From Hybos culiciformis (lineage: Eukaryota > Arthropoda > Insecta > Diptera > Hybotidae): a stretch of DNA of 64,000 bases. Numbering within the stretch: the stretch's first letter is position 1; each line of letters opens with the position of its first letter. Below, piece after piece: positions 41,001 through 53,000 of the stretch. The position numbers were made by a program, and so were the translations under genes. A model generated the notes under the pieces. The model was not told the DNA's origin, ran no database searches, and was given only the letters and a program-made list of their open reading frames with translations. Location of the stretch: positions 26,435,052-26,499,051 of the forward strand of contig OZ023275.1 in the NCBI GenBank assembly GCA_964007475.1, given 5' to 3'.

Positions 41001-44000
41001 TAAATACATAATGACTATGTAAACGCAGCAACTTATAAAATCCGATGAAAGTTAAGCTCCCATTTTTACGGTTAAAGAATGTGGTAATTTTAAATAATTT
41101 ACTACAAATAAATAATGATAATTTAATTTTTTTTTTTTGATATTATTTTTTTGCACATAATATAACTTATATTTTTAATTCCATATAATATTTTTCTCGA
41201 ACAAATAATATAAAAAAATAAAATAAAAATATGTGTGGTTAAATTGATAAGCTTCTTTTTATTTGGTCCTGTGTTGTTGCATACCTTGTACACAATTCAT
41301 TTGCAATAAAAAATAATAATTTTAAAAATTCTGAAATAAGAACTAACTATTTAATATTTTAATTAAATTTTATTTACCTGATTTTAATGGTATTAAAATT
41401 GTCGTTAAAAATATTATATTTAAAAAAAATAACAAGGATTTTTATTTCAATAATTCTTAATTTTGGCAATGGGCACTTAAATAATTAAAAATGAATTAAA
41501 ATTAAATAACATTCTGCGTTATCAAAGCATATTCGAATATATTGTAAAATTGCTTGAAGATAACAAAGTCTAAGTTCAACGTTGTTGGGAAAAGATTAGA
41601 ACACTAGACAATTATATAAAATCCAATTATAATAACTTGAATGAAACTATAACTTCATGTGCAATCGAATTAAAAAGCTCAAAGAATAACTAGCAAACAT
41701 ATTCGACAAACTTCCGCCTGAAAATATCACATATAAATATAATGTTAAATTTATAAAACCACATCTATTACCTACTGTTATAAGTAAATAAATAAGTTAA
41801 TTATAGAAGAAAAATTGTATTTTAGGTTTCCAGCCAGCAGTCTTGGAGAATGTTGGATACAAAAAAGTTTTTTTTTTTATTTTCAAAATTTTTTGTAGCA
41901 AGTAGAATATATTTTTTTTTTTTTTTTAAGTTTGACAGGGGATAATTTTTAAATTTTATTCTACAAAATATATACTTAAATAAATATTTTAATAATAATT
42001 TTACAAATTATTCCAAGTCTATAATATGGTGGTCATCGGTGAGGCTTTTATAAGCGAACGTAAATCTTTGGCTGATTATATCTCAAAAACTAGAAATAAA
42101 TTCAATCCAAAGCCTAAAGGTAATTGTAACCTGGTTATGACGCATAAGATCCTAATTTTAATTAATTTAACAAGATAAATTCATTTTTTAGAAATAAAAC
42201 CGACCAAAAATGTATTCTCCAATGCCGACGTATTTTTAGAAAATCAAGTAAGATTACGAAGTCAGAAAACACCAAAATACATGAAAAATTTCCAAAAAAT
42301 TCTCAAACAAACTCAGCGGCATTTGGAAGGGGTTGCAAATAATAATTTAAAATTGGAATTAGTTAGTGATATTATTGAAGAAATTAAAAAACCATTACCG
42401 GAAATTAAACGATTCGAAGAAATTAAGCAATCATTAATGGATAACACGGTAGACGAAGAAGAAAGTGATGATGATGATGATGATGATGAAAACGCTGAAA
42501 TTGTTAACAATAATGCCACAGAAGAGTTGGACGAATCAGAAGCAAAAAATGATTTAAATAATGAAATTAACGAAGAATATGATCAAGATTTTTCTAGCGC
42601 ACCTGAAGCGGACAAAATCTCAGTATTGTCGCAATCTTTTTATGAAAATGAACCAAGCTTTATATATTCATCGCAAATCCCAGAAAAATATCGAATAAAT
42701 ATCCCGAACAAATACAAAATCGATATTCCACAAAAATATGAATATGATAGATTAGAAGCTGGTGAGGTCGAAACTAAATCAACGAATAAAAAAACAAAAC
42801 AAGAGAAAAATAGTCAGCGTATTACGTTTGATCAGTGTTCTGATGTCAAAGATTATAAGAAAAGTAGTTTGGAGGAAAAATTAAATAGAATTGCAAGAGA
42901 CAATCAGAAATCATTGTCTGCCAGAAAAGTTAGGCATACAAAAAATTTTAATCGTAATGAAGTAAAATCAGATCAAAAGAAATCAACTGGCAAGCAAATA
43001 AAACCAAAAAAAATCACAACAGAATTAGAAGAAAATTATCTTAAAGCAACATTTACCTCAAAAACTCGTACTAAAAAAACAAATATTGCTCAACCCAACA
43101 ACAAAATGGAAAAAAATGTATCTAATATTTCCTTTTGCCCAAGGACTAAAAGAGAAAATTATGCACATACACCCAGTATCCGAAGTGTCAAATCATCCTA
43201 CTCAGGAAGAGTAAATTATGAAGCGGCACCAGTGACAATTATAAACTTAAAATTTTAAAAATTAATGGGGTTGGATATAAAATACTATCCCCTAAAATCA
43301 ATTTTTTTTTTTTTTTTTTGAAAGTTTATTTGAAGTCCTTTTTTTTTTAAATATAATTTTGAAAAAAGAGAAAAAATATATTTGTTTGATCCATCCAATA
43401 TTGCAACATCGAATCAGTTGTACTCACTTAAAATTCCAACAATATATTTTTAAAACGAATAAAATTTATGAAGAAAAATGTATTTTGAATATTTTTTTAT
43501 GAAATTCCAAAAGACCGTTCACAATATTTAACAAGGGAGAGAAAGGACAACCATTGATTTCCTAGAAATATTAGATAGACAGCTATAGTGTAATTAATCT
43601 ATGGTACAACATATACCTCGTGTAGACTAGACCGGAAATAAAATTATACCATTTAATCGTAAAAAAAAATAGTTATTTGCTGACCCCAACCAATGATTCT
43701 CACACTTGGCAATAATACTTCATCAAGTATAGTCTTATGAAAAAAGTTCACACCTGCAAATGTTTTTGATTAGGATTAGGAATTTCTTATTTCTTTCGTT
43801 TCCTATTAAAAGAATAACAATTTACAAATAAACTTTACCTACCTACCTAATTTACATAAAACTCAGAATGTATGTTTGTTCATACTCTAACAAGGGACGA
43901 ATAGTTACTGTGTAGAAGAAGACGATTCAAACCTTCAATCTATTCAATTTATAGAAGTTCTAAATTATATGTGTATTACAAAATTTTCATGCATTTTACA

Positions 44001-47000
44001 AAAAAATCTAACTCAAGTGATTTTTATTTTTTCTTACAAGACATATGACTTGCTTCGAAAAAAGATGATGCTAAGTATCAAAATATAATTAAAATATAAA
44101 GAAAATTTTAGATTTTAAAGAAAAAGATAAAGTTAATTTTCTTTTTGTAATCTCAAATAAATAAGTATAATAAATGATGTTGCATCTTGAGAATATGCTC
44201 TAAATTACATATAAACTTTTTTAAAGCATTATTCGGCAACTAATTGAAAGCTTTTCTTATAATAAGAGCATTATATATTTAAAGAACAAATGAATATACC
44301 TATGAATTTTTATTTTATGTTGCTGTGCAAACATTTATAATTAATAGACACACATAGTCTTAATAGTTAATTTAATATATATATTTTTTTTTTCAGCTCA
44401 AAAAGAAAGCACCAAAAAAGTAGTAGAAGAGGAAAAAGTATTTCAATGTCCTTCAACAATAGAAAATGGTAATTATGCAGATCCTAATAATTGTCGAAGA
44501 TTTTATCAGGTAAGATTATTAATGTTCTTGTGTTTATTTAAATTTGCATTTTATTAAAATTTATTTCTCTCTGCATTATTTTGTCCTATTTAAATACCAT
44601 TATATTGTATGTATTTAGTTTATTGTTATAAATTCTATAAGAAATTTTTATTTCAATTATATGTACTGTTAATTAAGTTGTCCATAAAATTGTATGTATA
44701 GTATGTAGGTAACTAGGTATATGCATTTGATATAGATACAGAAATATGTAAATATGCATTTAAGGGCGTGAAATATGATAGCTTCAAGATAATTTTAAAT
44801 TTTCCCATCATTTATTTTATTTTTATTCTAATTTTTTTTTATATAGGCTAAATTATCAACAATGTGTTAATATTTTTATATTTTTATATAAATAAATTAA
44901 TAAATTTTTTAAACATCATATTTTTGCAGCGATAGTAGCTTTTCTATTCACCCTTTAGTCCATTAACCTAGAAATTTACTTATGTTTTTAACTTCATAAT
45001 ATGTAAGAAACTGCATTCTAGATAATGTTGTAGGTATCTTTTACATTTTTAAAATTATTAGTAATGTCAAGTTTCGGTGTAAGCGACAGAAATTATCCTA
45101 AAAAAGTTTTATTAGGATTGAGGGTTGCACCACAGAAAAAACTTATTGCAATGGATATAAAATTTAATGTATATTTACTTTATAAGTAAATATCAATGTT
45201 AATACAAGTTACCTCTCTTCTTAATGGTATTTTAGTTTTATCTAATTGGATCTTTATTATTATACAATTTAGATTAAGCATATATAAAATTTTCGGTCTC
45301 TATTACGAATTCATCCAATGTTCCCTAATGGTTATCATAAATGATTAATAGATAGCAATTATCGTTAAATGTAGACCAAATAATTTGTAGTTTTTAAATT
45401 TTTTTACAAAATGAAACATAATATTCAAAAATTTTGGATAAATGTTATTGGCAAGCAATTTACACTTATATTAATTTTGAATACAGGTGCACAAAACATT
45501 TAATATTAAATTAATAGATTATTAATAATAATTTTAATGTGCATATCAATGTATATTCAATAAATTAACATATTTCAATAATTTGTAAAACTAATATAGT
45601 GTTTTGGCGTTTTAAATTTTAAACTTTTAAATATTATAAAAAAAAAAAACAAGTTCAAAGTTTAGTTTTACCAAATTTGAATTTACCTTTTTTTTTCATT
45701 AACTATTGTCATTAAAATTATAATGTTCACAATTGTTAGATCCTATTTAATAAGTATAATAAATAAATATTCAAAAATTCAATAGTATTAATTTTTTTTT
45801 CTCTTCTAATTATTAAAGTGCGTAGATGGTCATCCATACGAAAATCGTTGTCCATCAGGATTATATTTTGATGATATCAATAAATTTTGTACATTTAAAA
45901 TTGAAGCAAGATGTGGTCCATTAGCAACTAGTAAGTATATTTATAATAAAGATACTTCTATGTAATTAGATATTATTTAACATTATTCACAGTAATATGC
46001 AGTTTTAGATTAAAAAAGTTTCATTTGCAATTTAAAACAAAAAAAACTAAACTTATTATTATAAATAAAAAAAAAACAATTAAATTTAATACCATTTCAA
46101 TTATAAATAGGGTAATTAAATTTTATTTGTTTACACAATGTAATAATAATAATAATAATAATAATCACAATAATAATAATAATAATAGTTTTTTAAGTGA
46201 AAATTGAAATTTAATTATTCATAAACAAGAAATTTAATTTTCAATTAAATAACAATTAATAAACATCATATAAATACATAGTTATTATAAAAATTAGCTT
46301 TTATTTCTATGACACTTGTGAACACATTATGTAAATACATATATATAATAGTTATTATAAAAATTTCTATTTAAAAATTGTTTTTAATATGCTTGTTATA
46401 TTTTTGACATGAAACTTACCAAGGATTAAAATATATAAATCAAAAATTCGTTCACAAACAATCTGGTTTAAAGTAATAATGTTAATAAATGGAAAAATAA
46501 GTACAATTATTTTGGTCCTTCTCTTTTCTATCGTAGTTTAATAAGTAGTCAAATGAATGAGAACATTATATATTGTAAATTTTTGTTCAGTAAACAGGAG
46601 TACGTATATACTTAACCTTATTCTAATAAAGCATATTTAGGTAATTATGAAAAATTCATTGAATCAATTTTTAAATTTCATTTAAATATTTTTTAAACCC
46701 ATCTAATTTATTATGAATCTGTTAAAATTAAAAGCAATTTTTTGTGTATATTATAAATATACACAAATGGATTGTATATGTATAATTTAAAGTGCAATTA
46801 AAAACTTGAAAACTATTTTTTTTTTTTTTTTATCTCAAATGAGACTTCAGATATGTATATCTGACATTTTTGGATAATAGTGAAATATTTTCAAAATGTT
46901 TTGAACATAAATTAAAATCTATAGATAGAGTTTTACGTTGGAAAATGTATACATTATACATACATTTAGGTAGTTTTGTAGATATACATAATCGAAATAA

Positions 47001-50000
47001 ATTATTTTCTACGTCAAAATTTTTTAAAAAATAAATTTCAAAAAAAAATTTTTAAATTTATTCTTTCAAGCAAAATTTTTGATTAAAAATTACGGTTCAG
47101 CAATTTTTTTTATTCAACTTATATCAATGAAATAATATTGTTATTTTTCCTTTTTTTTTTTTTTTTGTTCAGTAAACTAGTAAAACTTATAATAAAAACT
47201 AATCCTAGTAAAATTTCCATTATAATAAAATAATGATAAAATGAAAAAAAAAAAAAATTATATGAACCAGAAAACAAAATTTTATGTCATTGTTTTGGTA
47301 ACTTGAAATGATTTGTGATATTTTTTTTTAGCTAGTTTAATATCAATTTTCTTTTTTTTTTTTTTGGATTTTTATCCTTTCTTCTTTCCATTATACAGAC
47401 TTCATAAAATTGCATCAATAAAAATATTAAAATATTGAAATTGTTTATAGATTCTATCTCATCTTAATAGTATATAATAATATATTCTTGGATATCTGTA
47501 TTAATGTCTATTGTTGAAATTAAAAAGAATATAGTGTCAATTTTTTACACCGTACTTTCTACTTGTTTTTTTAATGTTATGAAGTCTCAAATCAGAAAAT
47601 GTGCCCTTGTGCTGGTAAAAAATTTTATTCTGCACTGGAAAATAAACTGAACTGGAAATAGAGATAAACTCAAAAAAAAATTGAGGCTTGGAAAAATTTT
47701 AAAACTTTAAATCAACATCACAATACTTTCGATAAATTTTCCGCATTACTTACAGTTGAATTGTAGAATGAAAATAATTTTTAGAAATAGCAATAATAGA
47801 ATAAAAACTGTTTTAATTATCAAAAATATAATTTATAATTTTATTACTTATTTGTTTCAATAAAAATACAAAATTTAAAATACAACAATATACATAATAT
47901 TTTTTAATTAAAATATATAAACTGAACAGCTTATCACAATTCACAATAACCATTAAAATTTCATAGATAAATATTATATTTTAAATATATTAATGTACAA
48001 AAGTTAAGCATAATGGCATTCTTGTAATGAGAATATTTTAAATATATGTGTAAGTCCATTATATATCAATACGATAGAAAATAAATATAATAATTGTAAA
48101 TATCTATATATACATAAAAATACATAAATAACTAATTTTGCATAATTTATCTAAATAATATACATACATTACCAATATTCTAAAATCTAAGTGTACATTT
48201 AGTATATATATATATAGCCTATATCCACCTTGTGAACTCAATTTGTGCTTTCTATTTCCAGTAAAATTAACTAAATATTAAATTAGTTTTATATAGTATA
48301 TTATATGTAAAATAATAATATGTACGTGGAACCCATCATTTTTATAATACGAATTTGCAACAAAAAAAAAATAAATAAACACCATCACGTACTTATTTTA
48401 GTAAAATGTTTTCATATTTATGGTTTTTATATTTCATTATTTTTAAGTTTTTAATTCCATGAACGTGTTCAAATGCTAACCATTTAAATTTATAACAAAT
48501 AGTATTTCAAAATTATCTCATCAGTCTATCTAAATAAGTGTCAAAAAATTACCGAAATTTGTCTAACGATATGATGACAAAAGTAATTTTTTCCTTAATT
48601 TTTTGATACCACAACTCTTTCATTTCCAGCTAATCAGAATTAATAGACTGTTCAAAATAAAGTTCAAATATTCACTGATCACATTGAATGTTGAAGCTAT
48701 TATTTTTCATAAAGTTTACCTACTAAAAGCCAAACAAAGATCGGAAGTTAGTGGTGAATGAAAACTGGAACGTTATTGTGCAAAATACGGATTCTGGAAA
48801 ATACGAGAAGTCACAAACGCTCAATGTTTATCATTATTTTAATTATTTATTTGGGATTAAAAATTATGTAGATATATACTTAAAATTTAAATATTTAGCA
48901 AGATAATGTTATTTTATTTATTTCTAAAATATTTGGAAATTTTTTCTCAATTAAAATAGTCACATCAGAATCTAAATTCACAAATAGAGATAACAATATA
49001 GTAATAAAATATACATAGCTAATATTTATTTCAATATTTATTTTTTATTTTTGTCATAAACGACGCAAATCTAACATTATTTTCATAATGTTTATTTGTT
49101 GAAAAACAAAATAAATAAGTTGTCCTCACCAAAATAATTGTTTTAATGAACTCTTTCTTTTTTTTAGCACCTGCACCAGTAACAGATGCACCCTTAGATT
49201 TAGCAAAAAAATGTAATACTGGAGCATGCCAATTGCCATATTGTTTTTGTTCAAAAGATGGAACTGGAGTACCCGGAGGTTTAGATCCAGAAAAAGTAAT
49301 TATTTTTATATATAATACCATAAGAGTTTTTAATGCGTTGGGGATCGTTATGTTGTATTTAGTGCTATAGAATTTAGATCACTAAATGGAGTATTATATG
49401 CGTCAATACAAATGCAATCATTTAGATGCATCTGCGTAAATAATGAAAAAATTTAGATGCATCAGCGTATATAATGAAAAAATTTAGATGCATCAGCGTA
49501 AATAATGAAATCATTTAGATGTTTCGTATTGAATATTACGTAATACCTAAACAAACATAATATCTCTCGCAATATTTCAATACAGCCAAATACAAAAAAA
49601 AAAAAAATGAGAAAAAATGAGAAGAAAAAATATTTTCTCTTTGCAACTACCTCTCCCCTACCTACGCTTTAAAACAGTATATTGGATATGTAAACAAAAT
49701 TTGTTATACAACTCGTTCTGTATTTACACAAAAATACATTGACACTTGTCAATTTATATCACTCGACCTTCGGTCTCGTGATATAAGTATTGACTCGTGT
49801 CAATGTATTTTTGTGTATACATAATAACTCTTAATTAATAACAAATTTAGTTCACATATACAATAATCTACTACTAATTTACATGCTTACATACTTAATT
49901 ACAGAATACATTATTACAACACTACTGCACCAAAAAAAATAATTCAGTCATTCGTCTTATTGAAGTTAAATAACTTCTATTTTCCATAGTTAAGAATAAA

Positions 50001-53000
50001 AAATTACCATAAAATTGTATATAAATGTCATCATTTCATGCATATAAAAAATCTTAAGAAAATAATTCTATGAAAATTTTGTTTAAAAAAATATATTCGC
50101 TATAATGTAGATAGATATAATTTATAGTTGAAAAGTGTTAAATAAATTCTTGGCACACTGAATTGTATTATTAAGACTGTTGTGGATTAAAAGTTTTTTT
50201 TGCATTTTTTTTTTCTCAAGTCTTCTTTTAATTATTATTATACAATAATCTGATTATAATATTTTTTTTTTTAAAGTTAAGGTAAACTTTAGCCAAGAAA
50301 CAAAAAAAAAAAATGTATAAAAATAAAGAACCGCAAAAAATATATTTAAATTAAATTAACATTTTAATTGAATTTTTTTTTTTTATTTCTTTGAAATTTT
50401 TCTTAACTAAAACTTTTTTTTTTTTTTTATAATTTCTTAAATAATTTTCTTGGTTTATATCTAACAGATGTATACAAAATCCAATTTTTCTTATTATATA
50501 TATTAAAAAGATATTTTTTTTAACAAAGGATTTCTATTCGTCTTTTTCAACTGGGGCTGCACACTCATTCTTCTTCTAGTTTTAATATTCATGTTATCAA
50601 AAAGATTGCCAAATTATTTAAGATTCATAAATACGAATCATACTACTACTAAAACAGAATACGAATCTTCTGAAAGATATTTTTGGAAATTATTATTGTT
50701 TTTTTTTTCTTGTTTATCCACAAATGTCCAAAAATTCCATTACCGCAAGTGTAATGCCACATTGCTTTGATATTTTAAAACAATTAATAATAAAATTAAA
50801 AAATGTATTCTAAATAAAAAATATATTAGCAAATTTTTCCTATCAGCTTCAGAATTCTGAAAATCTATGAATTATAGTGCCATGAAACACCCGATCCCAC
50901 CTTCAAAAAATTTTAGAATATTTTTATAAACAAAATGTTCGATTGCGAGCAACTTGTGTTTTATATACTTATTGCGAATCTAATAATAATATTAATAATA
51001 TTGAAAAATAAATATTTTAATTCAAGAAAACAACGTTTATAATTTTGGTGCTAATTAAACCTTAAAATAGTATCTCAACTCGATATATATATATATAACT
51101 AAATCCAAACCAAGATAAGATGAATCCTATTTATTTATGAAATGGTGAAAATATGAATGTTTATGTGAAAATTTTATTATTCTTTATTACAATCCAATCT
51201 GATTAAATCATATACACACTTTTCCAATTACGCAATATACTTTGTTCAAAGTAAATTTTTAATTCTAATTTACAACAAAAGACAAGAAGCAATAAATTGA
51301 AACCATTTTTCAAATTTTTCATATTAAATGTCTATATAGGGAACTTTCGAAAAATAATAAATTTTATTATTTAAGTCATTTTCAATTTCCTTTTAAAACT
51401 ATGAAAACCAGACATAAAAACAGTAAAAACAAAATTCTTGGTGTTTTCCCTTTTCCAAAAAAAAATATAAGTAAAAAATCATATACAGTGGAAAAATAGG
51501 ATAAAATATTCCGTAATAAAGGAATTGCAAATCTAAATAAATTTTCCTGAATGAAATATTTATCTTTTTTCTTTTTTTTTTTTTTTAAGAAATATAAAAT
51601 AATAAATAAAATTTTATTTCCAATTTTGCGTTGTATAAAACAAATTCAACCTTTAATTCTAGAAAAACTGACAAAAAAAAAAATTCCTGAAAATAAAGAT
51701 AAATACAAAGCCACATAAGGATTAAGCTTCCTTTCGTATAATTTTTATCAAAAAATTATCCAAAAAAAAAAAACATAAAACTTTATTACATAGGACAAAT
51801 TTCTTATCTTATCCGAATCTAAATAACAAATATAAAATTCATTAAGGAATATAAAGTCCATTCCGTTTTCAGTGATTGACTCGTTAACCTTTTCTGTGAG
51901 AAAATTAAACAAATTAGTACCGTCGTTGCTTTTAAATATGAGGAGTTCTATCTTAAAAAGATTAAATAAAATAATAATTAAGTTTCTCAAATTGATTATA
52001 GATTATAGATTTCTATCAAATTATAAAGGATCTTTCAATAAGAACTTTTTTTTTTTATTTGTAAATAAAACATACTATTTGAATGAAAGTTTGGATTATT
52101 TTAATTGCTACATGTTGTAAAGGGCCTACAATTTAGTAGAGCTTTTACTTAATATCAGAATTTCAATGTTTAAAAATAGAACCGTATTGAAAAAAAATTC
52201 TTATTGAAAGACCCTTTAATTTTAACTTTTAGTTTCTCTAAAAATCATAATAAAATAAAAACATAATACGTAAGTTGAAATATATGTATCTTTATGAAAT
52301 TGCCTTTTAACATGTCATTCCCATAAAATATTTATAAAATGTTAATAGGCAATTTCATAAATAATATAAAATTGAGCTTACCACCAGCACATTTATAATA
52401 AATTCTTAGAATATAACTCTGATAAAATCAAAAATTTTAAATACATACATATATTCAATTAATTTTTTTGTAATGAAACATAATTAACCTAAGAAAGAAA
52501 ATATTTCAGAAAATTATGTAGAAAATCAATTACATACTCTTAAAGTAAAAATTATTCAATCTCCTCTCTCTACGGGAAATTGAAACTGAAATTGATCATA
52601 GAAAATAAAAATTAATTATAAAAATGATGAATTAAACTCTGAAATACATATAGTCATTATCTGGAGCAATCTTTTTAAATAACAGTTTGAAAAAGAAAAT
52701 GCTGTATCAGATCTTGGAAAATTTTTAAAAGTTTTTATACAAGAAGACTATAAAGAGTATACAAACGTTTTATTTTATTCAATTTTTGATGAATTTTCCA
52801 CTTTAAGAAATTAAATTTTTTTTTCTTTAAGAAAAATGAAAAATTCTAAATGAATATCCAATTTGAAATTTTTTCAATTAAAATAACTAGTTTTGAAGAA
52901 AATCTATTTTCTTTTTTAAAAGAGTTCAAAAATTCACAAAGTAAAAATTGAATTAAAGAATGTATAAAAAAAAGAAAACCAATTCTCAAAACTTAAGCAA

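Larger units (their letters stand above)
35895..41480. other. Intron 1 interior, distal part: repeats only
   Basis: AT-rich sequence around dispersed-repeat copy A. An ATT microsatellite lies at about 40096-40118. A 51-codon stop-free stretch at 37173-37328 (SYFGNSTTSAKNNLDGIFAQ...) has a protein-like residue mix but no recognised family. Confidence 0.5.

Noticed and set aside
42313..42519. Minus-strand Ser-rich frame
   Set aside because: Antisense of the nested gene; the Ser run is the complement of the GAT repeat.
48727..48903. 59-codon stop-free stretch with NWNVIVQNTDSGKYE, resembling an Ig-domain W...DSGxY motif
   Set aside because: Spacing from Trp to Asp is too short for an Ig domain, the expected Cys is absent, and there is no start or splice support. 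Probably chance, though a translated search would settle it.
49031..49321. 96-codon minus-strand frame
   Set aside because: Antisense of deacetylase exon 4; the conserved Cys-rich sequence is on the plus strand.
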